64,000 bases of DNA from Odiellus spinosus (taxonomy: Eukaryota > Arthropoda > Arachnida > Opiliones > Phalangiidae), in assembly GCA_963920705.1 (NCBI GenBank), contig OY987239.1, forward strand, positions 10,693,504 through 10,757,503, given 5' to 3'. Both the position numbers and the translations under genes were made by a program. Shown piece by piece: positions 1 through 11,786 of the stretch (its first letter is position 1; every line of letters starts with the position of its first letter). Under the pieces are notes generated by a model. The model was not told the origin of the DNA and searched no databases. It worked only from the letters and a program-made list of their open reading frames with translations.

Positions 1-435
1 AATAGACCCAACCAAAGTTAAGTTATACATTTTTAAATGAAAGTGTTCACAAATAGAAGCGTGCGTTCAGATTTAGAAGGAAAATGGTGATTATAAAATA
101 TGTATTTTTACTGTCGAGGTAATTAGGGTCGTATCTTCTCCGCATCTTTTCCTAGAGTGTTGAAGCTGTGTTCCCCGAATAGCCCCATTCTTAATCTATA
201 AAATGAGCTCTTCCATCTTTAAATAGACCCAACCAAAGTTAAGTTATACATTTTTAAATGAAAGTGTTCACAAATAGAAGCGTGCGTTCAGATTTAGAAG
301 GAAAATGGAGATTATAAAATATGTATTTTTACAGTCGTTGTAATTTTGTTCTATGACATATGTATATATATTTTGAATCGTTTTTTAACGATCAACCCGA
401 AAATATCACTCAATTTCCATTTGGAGTTCATCACA
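1..435 (+). repeat. Dispersed repeat R1 with internal duplication
   Basis: The first ~120 bases recur nearly unchanged at about 223-345 (both start AATAGACCCAACCAAAGTTA). Material from 300 to 430 recurs at 43460-43590 on the same strand. Material from 1 to 250 recurs in reverse complement at about 62817-62995 inside a myosin intron. This is therefore a dispersed repeat with a partial tandem duplication. No terminal inverted repeats or coding capacity are visible and its class is unknown. Confidence 0.75.
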
Positions 436-557
436 GCCTCACTTTATAGCAAATAAACGAGCTTTCGGATGTACAGTCCACTTATACATTGTTTTTCTTA
501 ACCATGCAGCTAGTAGCAGTCTCGAAAATATATTTTAATAATATTCTAAAACCTTAC

Positions 558-3463
558 TTTTATTTATATGAAATTTTTCCTGTAGAACTGCACTAGCGAA
601 GCTTACCATTATGATTGAAAATAACACAACCCTGAGGAAAACAATAATTAGCATAATTACTAAGTACTATTCAAACCTTAATAGTATCTAAAAACGACGG
701 TATTTCGCCACCACTCGAACTAACAAACAAAAATATACCTAACGCCAGAAGCCGATGAAACCCTCCTTTGAAGTCTACTACTCTAATGTTCGATATAGCA
801 CTCATCTCTGTATGGGTAAAATTCACAATTTTACGAGATCGGAGGGGTCCTACTTCATCCCCCCTGTCTACGGAAAATTGGAAATTCTCTCTCTCCACAA
901 ACGACGACGTTTTTTTTGACGAACTCCGAGGCTGCTAGAGATATTCGCTCGACGAACTCCCGCTCCGAAAATATCTACCGTTAGGAGGCGTACGAATCGC
1001 GCTTTTTGAAACTAACCCATACAGAGAGGGGTAGACAAGACCCGGGAGTAATAGACTTCAAAGGAGGGTTTCATCGGCTTCTGATATAAAGAATTATATT
1101 CTTACATGATAACTATGTGATATTTTTCTAAAGATGGTTTTGATATTGAGTCACAAAGAGCTTTTCCGACAAGAAAATTTAGTTTTTCGGCAACTGCGTG
1201 TTAAAAATGTTCCAATATTTTATTAAGAGCCTATGTCGTGTTTTAAATATCATAATTATGCAAAACGTACTATTATTAGTGATAACCATGACGTCCATTT
1301 GCGTACAAGTAGAAGGAATGCAAATTCCCAGTAATTTATCCATGCTCATGTACTCCCAGCCAGCATGCTTCATGCTTGATAATAACTGTAATGAATTTCG
1401 TAAAATCAAAATATTACTTCTCTGAATAGTTACTAGTGACAAACCCAAGCTATTCTAAACAAACCCAAGCTATTCTAAACAAACCCAAGCTATTCTAAAC
1501 AAACCCAAGCTATTCTAAACAAACCCAAGCTATTCTAAACAAACCCAAGCTATTCTAAACAAACCCAAGCTATTCAAAACAAACCCAAGCTATTCTAAAC
1601 AAACCCAAGCTATTCTAAACAAACCCAAGCTATTCTAAACAAACCCAAGCTATTCTAAACAAACCCAAGCTATTCTAAACAAACCCAAGCTATTCTAAAC
1701 AAACCCAAGCTATTATAAACAAACCCAAGCTATTATAAACAAACCCAAGCTATTCTAAACAAACCCAAGCTATTCTAAACAAACCCAAGCTATTATAAAC
1801 AAACCCAAGCTATTCTAAACAAACACAAGCTATTCTAAACAAACCCAAGCTATTATAAACAAACCCAAGCTATTCTAAACAAACCCAAGCTATTCTAAAC
1901 AAACCCAAGCTATTATAAACAAACCCAAGCTATTCTAAACAAACCCAAGCTATTCTAAACAAACCCAAGCTATTATAAACAAACCCAAGCTATTCTAAAC
2001 AAACACAAGCTATTCTAAACAAACCCAAGCTATTCTAAACAAACCCAAGCTATTCTAAACAAACCCAAGCTATTCTAAACAAACCCAAGCTATTCTAAAC
2101 AAACCCAAGCTATTCTAAACAAACCCAAGCTATTCTAAACAAACCCAAGCTATTCTAAACAAACCCAAGCTATTCTAAACAAACCCAAGCTATTCTAAAC
2201 AAACACAAGCTATTCTAAACAAACCCAAGCTATTCTAAACAAACCCAAGCTATTCTAAAGAAACCCAAGCTATTCTAAACAAACCCAAGCTATTCTAAAC
2301 AAACCCAAGCTATTCTAAACAAACCCAAGCTATTCTAAACAAACCCAAGCTATTCTAAACAAACCCAAGCTATCATAACCAAACCCAAGCCATAGTTTTG
2401 ACAAACTCTAGAATATTTCTTCACACCTCTGATTTTGGAAAATATGTTTTTAGTTCATCAAGAACATCATTGTAGTATAAGACATTTTTTCTTGTCGGCA
2501 AATGTGGCTGAAGATGTAGAATACAGAAATCACCAGTTATTGAAGGATATCCGTTCCAAGGCTTACTATTGATATTGACACATTCTTCATAGTTGCCAAG
2601 AGATAAATGGTTGTCGAACAATTCTCCCCCACGATGAAATGGATTTGCATCCAAAACTGTATAGGAACAAGTTAAAAAAAAAAGGTTTCGTGGCATATCT
2701 GCCGTGAATAGAAAGGAGCTTGATTTACAAACTTGAGGGTACTATTTAGCCCGACAGTTGTAGTTACTACTAATACTACCAGAAGCCGATGAAACCCTCC
2801 TTTGAAGTTTATTACTCCCGGGTCTTGTCTACCCCTCTCTGTATGGGTTAGTTTCAAAAGGCGCGATTCGTACGCCTCCTAACGGTAGATATTTTCGTAG
2901 CTGGAGTTCGTCCAGCGAATATCTCTAGCAGCCTCGGAGTTCGTCAAAAAACGTCGTCGTTTGTGGAGAGAGAGAATTTCCAATTTTCCGTAGACAGGGG
3001 GGTATGAAGTAGGACCCCTCCGATCTCGTAAAATTGGGAATTTTACCCATACAGAGAGGAGCGCTATATCGAACATTAGAGTAGTAGACTTCAAAGGAAG
3101 GTTTCATCTACTACTGATAATATCTGATTAACATTCAATTAACAAAATTATAATATTTAAAATAATCTTACTTTCCAAGGCCCATGTTTTTAATTGTTTA
3201 GCATCCAAAAATACTTTACGAATGCCCACTTTGCAAATATCAGACACTGACGTGTTGTTGTTCGTTGAGACAGTATCATTAACGAAAATCCAAAGATAAT
3301 CCATTATATTATTTATAACGTCATGAAAATTGTTCTCCATTTTCTTCCAATTATTTAGTACGGTTTCTTCATTATCGTATATTTTATATGGAACATTAAG
3401 TAACATGCCTTTCTTAGCAAGAGTTGAGGTTAAAGTGCACAGTACGACGTATAATAATAACAT
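558..3463 (-). CDS. NRF-6-like protein, N-terminal part (nose resistant to fluoxetine domain), 5' exons
   Basis: Four minus-strand exons join in phase: 3172-3463 (ATG at 3463), 2427-2656, 1271-1385 and, less surely, 558-587. All are bounded by GT/AG. The product starts with a hydrophobic signal peptide (residues 1-16, ending TLA). It continues with hallmarks of the NRF N-terminal domain: SDICKVG, then WALE joined across intron 1 to ILDAN, then LGNYEECVNI, GDFCILHLQP and LLGICIPSTC, with the conserved cysteines spaced as in the family. NRF-6 proteins usually have this secreted-side domain followed by a multi-pass acyltransferase-3 domain. That part would lie beyond the left edge, so the gene is partial. 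In worms and flies, family members act in lipid and drug uptake and gut or respiratory function. The exact role here is not inferable. Introns 1 and 3 each contain a family A MITE, and intron 2 is almost wholly a 20-bp minisatellite. The 30-nt fourth exon is supported only by matching phase and splice sites. Confidence 0.8.
746..1083 (+). mobile_element. MITE family A, copy 1
   Basis: A 338-bp element with inverted ends CAGAAGCCGATGAAACCCTC / its complement, and subterminal inverted CTCTGTATGGGT. It lies in intron 3 of the NRF-like gene. Its flanks show no clear duplication, so it is either old or rearranged. Confidence 0.9.
1441..2392. repeat. 20-bp minisatellite in NRF-like intron 2
   Basis: About 47 head-to-tail copies of AAACCCAAGCTATTCTAAAC. 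Point variants (TATTATAAAC) recur every third unit between about 1720 and 2000, giving a 60-bp higher-order period. The array fills most of the 1041-bp intron between NRF exons 2 and 3. Confidence 0.97.
2780..3116 (-). mobile_element. MITE family A, copy 2
   Basis: Reverse-oriented copy in intron 1 of the NRF-like gene. The distal end has mutated (CATCTACTACTG instead of CATCGGCTTCTG). The flanks ATACTAC/ATAATAT look like a decayed 7-bp duplication. Confidence 0.9.
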
Positions 3464-3596
3464 GACTCTGATTTCTGTTTCGAGATAAAGTCAGAAAAAA
3501 AATATTATTTAATAATTCAATATTTAGGGAAGTAATTAAGTCTAAATATACACTGCACTTGAAACCCACAAAATTATCATTGGCCGTACATATTAT

Positions 3597-4017
3597 CAGA
3601 GGTATATAATAACCCCAATTCGGGGGGGAAGTATGAAAGCCCCTATACTACCAATGCTAAAAATCACGAACAACAAGAGCCCGCTGCTGACTATCTAGGC
3701 CACTAGCTCGCGCTGGACTTCTCAATGTCGCTACTCTAGTAAATGGTCTTTGTATAAACAAGACGGCTCGATTTGCGTTTAGAACTTCCTGTCTCGGGAG
3801 TCAGGCTGTCTGTTAAAATGGAGTCGAAGGTTGACTTCAGCTCGCGAGTTCCGGAAGTGCGGGTAGGGAAAATTTAGTGAGGTTCAAAATGGTGTAACTA
3901 TTTTTTTGGGAGTAAAGCGGTGTGTCGATCCGCCGCGATTTACGCCGGGCACTCGTTGTTCGTCGATTTTGCCTACCTTTCATACTTCCCCCCGAAGGGG
4001 GTTATTATATACCTCTG
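3597..4017 (+). mobile_element. MITE family C, copy 1
   Basis: A 421-bp element with ~40-bp inverted ends beginning CAGAGGTATATAATAACCCC and ending in the complement. It is flanked by the 7-bp direct repeat ATATTAT. There is no coding sequence. The interior is GC-richer than its surroundings and matches the copy at 6902-7317 in the opposite orientation. Confidence 0.92.
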
Positions 4018-4290
4018 ATATTATCAAGCGAACCACAAACGCAATCATTTTACTTAAATTTTAATTGAAATCTTCGTTAATTCATGACATAATTTTGATA
4101 ATTATAACGTCTGAGATTACACGCAAATACGAAGATATCGCCATAATATAGCCTATTATGCGACCTACAGCATGCCCACCCGCTTCCATGAGAGGAGGAA
4201 TAATGGGGAAAGGGTTAGATAGACTTGACAATAAATCATCCTTACACCCAAAAAAACTGAGACCCCTAATTAAGAAAATCAGTATCACCT
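4018..4290 (+). repeat. Dispersed repeat H, copy 1
   Basis: Matches the reverse complement of 10900-11448. Shared stretches include the part reading ATAACGTCTGAGATTA and a GCCCACCCGCTTCC block. The other copy carries an extra ~300 bp inside. Short open frames here are shared by both copies and are not taken as genes. Confidence 0.65.
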
Positions 4291-4917
4291 CGAAAATCAA
4301 TTTTAATGAAGCACTAATTATCTATGATTTAAAATTTTTATAATTTACTTACAGATATAACGAAATATGGTAGAATTAGATTATATTATTTAAATTTTCA
4401 AAACAATTAATTAGAATTATTTGGTGCAAAGAAACCGACTTAAGTTTATCACGAACGCTTTAACGGAGCAAATAAACCCTCTTCATATTCTAAACCACAC
4501 GTTTTAAACTGAGATTTGCAACGATCATTACCTTAAATAAATAATAGTTTTCAAACAAAGAGTCAACTATACTAGAATTCAAAGCGAGTTAGCACGTACT
4601 ACTTTATTCTACGTGGGTTTAACATTGCGTATCAATACGACTAAGGCTTAACAGTTACGCTAATTCGCCTTGAAGATATACTTAGTTATAATTTCATGAC
4701 AGATTTAGTAATAACCAAGGAAAACATAATAAAACTCTTCAAGGACATCCTTTTACCTCTTGGTCGGTTGTTTCCACCCTGACAGTAATTCCTACAACTT
4801 TAACACGAATTTTCAATAAGTAAATTCGAATTTTTCGAATTAATTACGTGATTCGACTTGTGATCCATTTTTAATTATTTTATTTTTTAATTTTGAAGTG
4901 AGCTTGTCATCATTTTC
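4291..4917. other. AT-rich intergenic sequence, nothing recognised
   Basis: No open frame with exon-like splice sites, RNA gene or repeat was recognised in this stretch. Confidence 0.5.
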
Positions 4918-5395
4918 TTAGCTTGGAATCTTCGGATAAATTCTTTGTAACTAAAACAATGAAATTTCCATATTCGTATAATTGTTAAATGGTTTACCCG
5001 AAGATAAGCCTTCGCCGCTTTATCTATCTACAAATTACTCGTTTTCAAACGTATAACGATGGATAAATTCGCGTTTCCAGCCAGAATTAGTCTAAAATAT
5101 AAGAAAAATATTTCAAATTGACTTTTAATTCGAAGAATATAAATAAAACGACGAAACTAAGATTTTAAATCATCTTTTTATTCGTTATTTTTCACGAAAT
5201 ATAAATTTTGAATGTTTTTTATCCGAACGTATAACGCATCGGATAATATTCTAAGATAAGTTGCCATTTTTGTTGGATAATAAAAACGGATATTGATTAC
5301 GTTTTTGTTACTTTATCTTGGAATAAGTTAACTCGAATAAAAAATAGTCTATTTTTAATCAAACAGATAATATACACCAGGATTATATAAGGTTG
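4918..5395 (+). repeat. Dispersed repeat D, copy 1
   Basis: A ~475-bp AT-rich unit containing CTTCGCCGCTTTATCTA, CCAGCCAGAATTAGTCTAAA and AATAAAACGACGAAACTAAG. Related copies lie at 5744-5985 (partial), 6826-7600 (reverse, interrupted), 8424-8950 and 36010-36480. No long inverted ends and no coding capacity were seen; the class is unknown. Confidence 0.8.
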
Positions 5396-5743
5396 ACATG
5401 TCCACTTTAAAAATCTTCGGACTGGTTGAACTTTTAACTAAAATTTCCTCGATTTGAGGAAACTCGAAAATTAACTTTAATCGCACTGTTCCCACACAAA
5501 ATGGTAAACATTATGTGATAATTCCAACCTATTTATGCGATTCGCTTGACAGCGTAATTTTAAAACAAAGGTTTTTTTTAATAATAATTAAGAAAATCTA
5601 ATATACGACAATTGTGAAAAATTCAACGGAATTTTTTATATTATAATTAAATACAAATATATTTGTTGATAAAATTATCACGTATGGATAATTCGTTACC
5701 CTCTACGATTGACGTCACAACTACGTCACATCCTACGCCTCGT
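5396..5743. other. AT-rich spacer between D copies, nothing recognised
   Basis: No gene or structured repeat is visible. It may be diverged D-related sequence. Confidence 0.4.
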
Positions 5744-5985
5744 GCTTAAAAATAAAACGACGAAACTAAGATTTTAAATCATCTTTTTATTCGTTATTTT
5801 TCACGAAAATAAATGAATTTTTTTTATCCGAACGTATAACGTCTATAATATTCTAAGATAAGTTGCCATTTTTGTTGGATAATAAAAACGGATATGGATT
5901 ATCTTGGAATAAGTTAACTCGAATGTTTTAATCAAACAGATAATATACATTTTATCCAATTAATAAATTCCGAGCTCTAGATTGG
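5744..5985 (+). repeat. Dispersed repeat D, copy 2 (3' part only)
   Basis: Starts inside the unit at AATAAAACGACGAAACTAAG and runs to its usual end near TTATCCAATTAATAAATTCC. The 5' half is missing. Confidence 0.75.
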
Positions 5986-6188
5986 ATTCTTCTTCATTTA
6001 AATAATATTTAACTTAAAAATAAATTATTTCAATAATTGAAATCAAATAATCAGGTTTAATCTGGTTATAATAATTAATATTTATTTTTTAAAACTCAAT
6101 GTCTTGATCCGAGGTTAATAGTTCGTTATCTAAAAGCAGTAGAAGAGTAAGCTAAAAAAGGGGGGGGGGGGGCAAACCTTCTAAAAGA

Positions 6189-6525
6189 CAGAAGCCGATG
6201 AAACCCTCCTTTGAAGTCTACTACTCTAATGTTCCATATATCGCTCCTCTCTGTATGGGTAAAATTCCCAATTTTACGAGATCGGAGGGGTCCTACTTCA
6301 TACCCCCTGTCTACGGAAAATTGGAAATTCTCTCTCTCCACAAACGACGACGTTTTTTTGACGAACTCCGAGGCTGCTAGAGATATTCGGTGGACGAACT
6401 CCCGCTCCGAAAATATCTACCGTTAGGAGGCGTACGAATCGCGCCTTTTGAGAATAACCCATACAGAGAGGGGTAGACAAGACCCGGGAGTAGTAGACTT
6501 CAAAGGAGGGTTTCATCGGCTTCTG
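6189..6525 (+). mobile_element. MITE family A, copy 3
   Basis: Full-length 337-bp copy with both inverted ends intact. It is preceded by a run of about 15 G. The flanking duplication is not clear. Confidence 0.92.
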
Positions 6526-6825
6526 ATTTAGATTAATTTCCTAGTCTCCGAAATTTTTCCAAGAACATTAATTGCCGTTTTTAATAAGGAGAAGTAAGAG
6601 AAAACACCGACTCCAACAGAAACGCAATCTTATTGCAATAACGCGTTAAATTAGAAAAAAATGCATTTAGTTAAGCTGTACCAGACGAGATTCTAGACGA
6701 CCAGGTCGTTAGAATCCAACGCGATGGTAATTAAGTGCCTGGAGGATTTAATTTTCCTGTCATTCTATTTTAAAGTGAAGGTGTCACCATTTTTTTTCGA
6801 AAGCATATGAATTATATTTTTAATT

Positions 6826-7600
6826 TTATCATTCAAAATTTATTTTCCGTGAAAAATAACGAATAAAAAGATGATTTAAAATCTTAGTTTCGTCGTTTTA
6901 TCAGAGGTATATAATAACCCCCTTGGGGGGAAGTATGAAAGGTAGGCAAAATCGACGAAGAACAAGTGCCCGGCGTAAATCGCGGCGGATCGACACACCG
7001 CTTTACTCCCAAAAAATAGTTAAACCATTTTGAACCTCACTAAATTTTCCCCACGCGCACTTCCGGAACTCGCGAGCTGAAGTCAACCTTCGACTCCATT
7101 TTAACAGACAGCCTGACTCCCGAGACAGGAAGTTCTAAACGCAAATCGAGCCGTCTTGTTCATACAAAGACCATTTACTAGAGTAGCGACATTGAGAAGT
7201 CCAGCTCGAGCTAGTGGCCTAGATAGTCAGCAGCGGGCTCTCGTTGTTCGTGATTTTTAGCATTGGTAGTATAGGGGCTTTCATACTTCCCCCTGAAGGG
7301 GTTATTATATACCTCTGGTTTTATTTATATTCTTCGAATTAAAAGTCAATTTTGAAATTTTTTCTTATATTTTAGACTAATTCTGGCTGGAAACGTGAAT
7401 TTCTTATCCATCGTTATACGTTTGAAAACGAGTAATTTGTAGATAGATAAAGCGGCGAAGGCTTATCTTCGCATAAACCATTTAACAATTATACGAATAT
7501 AGAAATTTAATTGTTTTAGTTACAATTTATCCGAAAATAAAATATATAAAAATATACGAATAACGGAAGATAATGGATCGATCCGATTCCGAGCATTACT
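6826..7600 (-). repeat. Dispersed repeat D, copy 3, split by a family C element
   Basis: Reverse-oriented D copy occupying about 6826-6901 and 7318-7600. The two halves join exactly at the target site of the inserted family C element. Confidence 0.85.
6902..7317 (-). mobile_element. MITE family C, copy 2, nested in repeat D
   Basis: A 416-bp copy, inverted relative to copy 1, with ends CAGAGGTATATAATAACCCC and flanking 7-bp duplication GTTTTAT on both sides. Uninterrupted D copies (for example near 5140) carry this 7-mer once, as ATAAAAC on the other strand. That proves the element's exact borders. Confidence 0.95.
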
Positions 7601-7799
7601 GATGTTGCATTCTCCCTTTAAGGTCCCTATAAGCTCCGAAAACCTCACGTGATAATATTTATTTTGGGAAAACGAGGAATTTGGTTGTTACTTAACTTTG
7701 TCACGGAAATGAGTCTTTTAATCCGACTAGCGCTTGTCCCCTAGGATTTACCCGATTAATAGTCATTAGAGGGTATTTTTACAAGATGTTGTTCTAACC

Positions 7800-8078
7800 A
7801 AGGAGGATCAGAGAAGGAGAGGAAATGTGGGGCTGCGTTGAGTTAGAGAGAGAAGAGCCAACCTCCCACTCGGGTGGAAAGGGAGGATAGGAAATTCTCG
7901 AGGTAAACTGTTGTCACGTGGTCGCTAGCTAGCGCGTCTCATAAAGGATTCGTTTTACCCACGCGACAACATTTTACCACGAAACGTCTCTACCCCCGTT
8001 CTCCCAGAGTGGGAGTTTAGGCCGACGCAGTAGGAACCGCGCCGTCCCCACATTTCCTCTCCTTCTCTGATCCTCCTT
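7800..8078 (+). mobile_element. MITE family B, copy 1 (Mutator-like)
   Basis: A 279-bp element with ~33-bp near-perfect inverted ends beginning AAGGAGGATCAGAGAAGGAG, flanked by a perfect 9-bp duplication GTTCTAACC (7791-7799 and 8079-8087). Nine-base duplications are typical of the MuDR/Mutator superfamily. It is non-coding; the interior has GCTAGCTAGC and CpG-rich stretches. Confidence 0.92.
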
Positions 8079-8423
8079 GTTCTAACCTCGTTTCCCCAAA
8101 CGCCGGGAATGAAATAGAGAACCAAGGGTTATCGAAACCATCGCTCGCTGATACCAGCCTAGTACACTTTTGGTTAAAACGAGGGACAGGTGGTGCCACC
8201 ATTAGCCTAATGATATTTCGTCAGCCATCTTATATGTTTAGCCTAGAAGAAAAATCCCTAGCGTTGGTTTAGTGGCCCAACCGCGATAAAATCTAAACTC
8301 CAAAAGGGACCACACTCAGGAAGAAGAGTGTGAACTGTATATTTCTCACTCGGGACAGCTGTTGTTAAAAAAAGGTCGCTTGAGAATGAAAACAAGACTA
8401 AAGCATGGAGTGATATCTTTTGA

Positions 8424-8950
8424 AATAAATTATCTTCTGTTATTCGTATATTTTCAGATATTTTATTTTCGGATAAATTGTTTGTAACTTAATCAATGAA
8501 ATTTCTATATTCGTATAATTGATAAAAGGTTTACCCGAAGATAAGCCTCCGCCGCTTTATCTAAATACAAATTACTCGTTTTCAAACGTATAACGATGGA
8601 TAAGAAATTCACGTTTCCAGCCAGAATTAGTCTAAAATATAAGAAAAAAATTTCAAAATTGACTTTTAATTCGAAGAATATAAATAAAACGATAAGATTT
8701 TAAATCATCTTTTTATTCGTTATTTTTCACGGAAAATAAATTTTGAATGTTTTTTATCCGAACGTATAACGCATCGGATAATATTCTAAGATAAGGCCAT
8801 TTTTGTTGGATAATTAAAACGGATATGGATTACGTTTTGTTACTTTATCTTCGAATAAGTTAACTCTATTTTTAATCAAACAGATAATATACATCAGAAT
8901 TTAGTAGATTTTATCCAATTAATAAAATTATACGAATTCCGAACCTATTC
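8424..8950 (+). repeat. Dispersed repeat D, copy 4
   Basis: The longest plus-strand copy, beginning at TTATCTTCTGTTATTCGTAT and ending near ATACGAATTCCGAA. It shows small indels relative to copies 1 and 5. Confidence 0.8.
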
Positions 8951-9659
8951 GTCCTTTGTTAAGGATGCAAAGCAGCATCTTTTTGAATAATTATAATTAA
9001 TTCTTAACTATCTCGTGGCAAAGGACTTGACCTTTTCTAAATTGTCCGTTACTTGGGCGCCCATGAAGTTAAATATATAAATGATTGTCCTGTTCCTCCC
9101 GGGGCTTGTTGCGCAACCTCATCAGACACTCTGCCTCTTTTTTTCACGCATCCAAAGCTTTTAATTGTTTTAAGAGTAAAGAGAATGAGATGAATATTTC
9201 AGGATTTCACGTAGAAAGAACTTTGGGAAAAATTATCCACTAAGGCGGGCGTAAAAAAAGTTGACAGAAAATTTAATTACGAGTTTACAGAATGTCACTT
9301 TTCTGTTTATGTTCGCAAAACGCTAGGTAACTTACAAGCCTTATTTTTGGTTCAATATAAGTTTGTGTTGTATCCGAAAACTCTGGCGTATTAACACTCA
9401 ATGTTGAAACACGCTAGGATAAAAATAGTTCAAATGAAATTGTGCTGAATAGGAAAATCGGAATTTCAAGCAACGCCAAATCAGAGTAAGGGCTGATTTT
9501 CACTGTTAGGAAAAAGTATATTTATCTAAACCAGATGAAGTTAAAGTTAAGGTTACAATTGCGCAGTTCCCTTTTGCGCAGTTTTGTGTATTTAAATTAA
9601 TTTTTAAAGTTTGATTAATTTTGAAATTTAAATATCTCGCGTTCTAATATCGGTAGAAC
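8951..9659. other. Intergenic, no gene recognised
   Basis: Unique-looking AT-rich DNA. Around 9555-9590 there are two TTGCGCAGTT words, the same core that is amplified at 12424-13236 and 42030-43310. No exon or RNA gene was seen. Confidence 0.45.
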
Positions 9660-9997
9660 CAGATGTAGATGAAACCCTCCTTTGAAGTCTACTACTCTAA
9701 CGTTCCATATAGCGCTCCTCTCTCTATGGGTAAAATTCACAATTTTACGAGATCGGAGGGGTCCTACTTCATACCCCCCTGTCTACAGAAAATTGGAAAT
9801 TCTCTCTCTCCATAAACGACGACGTTTTTTTGACGAACTCCGAGGCTGCAAGAGATATTCGCTGGACGAACTCCCGCTCCGAAAATATCTACCGTTAGGA
9901 GGCGTACGAATCGCGCTTTTTGAAACTAACCCATACAGAGAGGGGTAGACAAGACCAAGGAGTAATAGACTTCAAAGGAGGGTTTCATCGGCTTCTG
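9660..9997 (+). mobile_element. MITE family A, copy 4
   Basis: Full-length copy. The left end is diverged (CAGATGTAGATGAAACC) and the right end is canonical. Confidence 0.9.
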
Positions 9998-10434
9998 ATA
10001 TCATAATATCTAAAATTTTGTTTCAATGACGAACCAGTGAAAATTATCCATGAAAGAAGGGACCTCTAGGACTAATTTAGGGGGAAAAGGTCCGAACGAA
10101 GGAGCATTCTCTACACTTCAACACCTCCAGCTAATAAAAGAGAGAAATGTAACAGTAGGGAACTAGGAGACCTGAGCTTGTCAGGAATCTGACGTTAGAA
10201 TATGTAGAATGGCATTTTTCCCATACTGCTAAGAAACGGACTTTGGGCTGGGTAATGTTTAATACCTCTACTCCAATTTCGTGTTTGTCCGAGCTGAAAA
10301 AGCTAGAAACTCTCACGATTCGCTAAGTGGCTAATGAAGCTTTTATCCGTGGAAATAGACAAGGCACGTAGATTAAAAGTTTCCGCTGCTGGCGTCCCAA
10401 AAAGTTTGTTTAATTCAATCCTACTAAGTTTCAC

Positions 10435-10773
10435 CAGAAGCCGATGAAACCCTCCTTTGAAGTCTATTACTCCCTGATCTTGTCTACCCCTCTCTGTATG
10501 GGTTAGTTTCAAAAAGCGCGATTCGTACGCCTCCTAACGGTAGATATTTTCGGAGCGGGAGTTCGTCCACCGAATATCTCTAGCAGCCTCGGAGTTCGTC
10601 AAAAAAAACGTCGTCGTTTGTGGAGAGAGAGAATTTCCAATTTTCCGTAGACAGGGGGGTATGAAGTAGGACCCCTCCGATCTCGGAAAATTGTGAATTT
10701 TACCCATACAGAGAGGAGCGCTATATGGAACATTGGAGTAGTAGACTTCAAAGGAGGGTTTCATCGGCTTCTG
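10435..10773 (-). mobile_element. MITE family A, copy 5
   Basis: A 339-bp copy flanked by a perfect 7-bp direct repeat GTTTCAC on each side. Confidence 0.95.
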
Positions 10774-10899
10774 GTTTCACGTGTTTCGAGGCACATTTCT
10801 GCTATATTTGGAGAACCGTATGAGCGTTACGTTCTCTCTAAAACAAAAAACAAACTTAATTTGTTCTTGGAGGAATTATTACGAATGAATCAAAGAATC

Positions 10900-11448
10900 C
10901 TTCAGGATTTAGTAGTGCTTGGAATAAAAAGGGGTCTCAGGTTTTTCTGGGGGTTTACGAATGATTCATTTCACAGTCTACTGTACTCTTTCTTACCCCT
11001 TCTTCACGCGGAAGCGGGTGGGCACGCTGTAGGCCAGATTGTGACGGGTCTCGGATAATAATATTGCGGGGACTCTTAATCGTAATTAGAGATAAATTTA
11101 ACTTAAATTGATTAAATTAAACCACACGAACTACGTCCGACTTTTACCATTTCCGAGGGGTCCGACACTCTTGAATTCGCTGTACACCGGAGTTCACTGA
11201 GTTCAGCTTTGACAGTGCATTGAACTCCTATGAACTCTGAGTTCAGCTTTGATAGTGATAAGAGTTCTAAAATTTTGTACACCTGAGTTTGCGAGTGTCT
11301 GCCCCCTCGACCATTTCGTCGGAAGTAAAGTTATTTTCAAACAAGATTCGCTATAATCTCAGACGTTATAATTATCAAAATTACGTCATGAATTAACGAA
11401 GATTTCAATTAAAATTTCAGTAAACTAATTGCGTTTGTGGTTCGCGGA
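10900..11448 (-). repeat. Dispersed repeat H, copy 2
   Basis: Reverse complement of the repeat at 4018-4290, with an extra internal segment (about 11050-11360) that contains repeated GAGTTCAGCTTTGA words. It directly abuts family A copy 6, just as copy 1 abuts family C copy 1. Confidence 0.65.
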
Positions 11449-11786
11449 CAGAAGTAGATGAAACCCTCCTTTGAAGTCTACTACTCTAATGTTCGATATA
11501 GCGCTCCTCTCTGTATGGGTAAAATTCCCAATTTTACGAGATCGGAGGGGTCCTACTTCATACCCCCTGTCTACGGAAAATTGGAAATTCTCTCTCTCCA
11601 CAAACGACGACGTTTTTTTGACGAACTCCGAGGCTGCTAGAGATATTCGCTCGACGAACTCCCGCTCCGAAAATATCTACCGTTAGGAGGCGTACGAATC
11701 GCGCTTTTTGAAACTAACCCATACAGAGAGGGGTAGACAAGACCCAAGGAGTAATAGACTTCAAAGGAGGGTTTCATCGGCTTCTG
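11449..11786 (+). mobile_element. MITE family A, copy 6
   Basis: Full-length, with left end CAGAAGTAGATGAAACCCTC. The flanks TCGCGGA / GTACGGA are only partly alike. Confidence 0.9.

Noticed and set aside
1441-2392. Possible CRISPR array
   Set aside because: The units are contiguous with no unique spacers, and the locus is in a eukaryotic intron.
4082-4343. Overlapping 60-70 codon frames on both strands
   Set aside because: Part of dispersed repeat H, shared with 10900-11448, and not maintained as a frame in the second copy.
10693-11058. 121-codon plus-strand frame following MITE copy 5
   Set aside because: It starts inside the MITE and runs into dispersed repeat H, with no splice structure or recognised domain.
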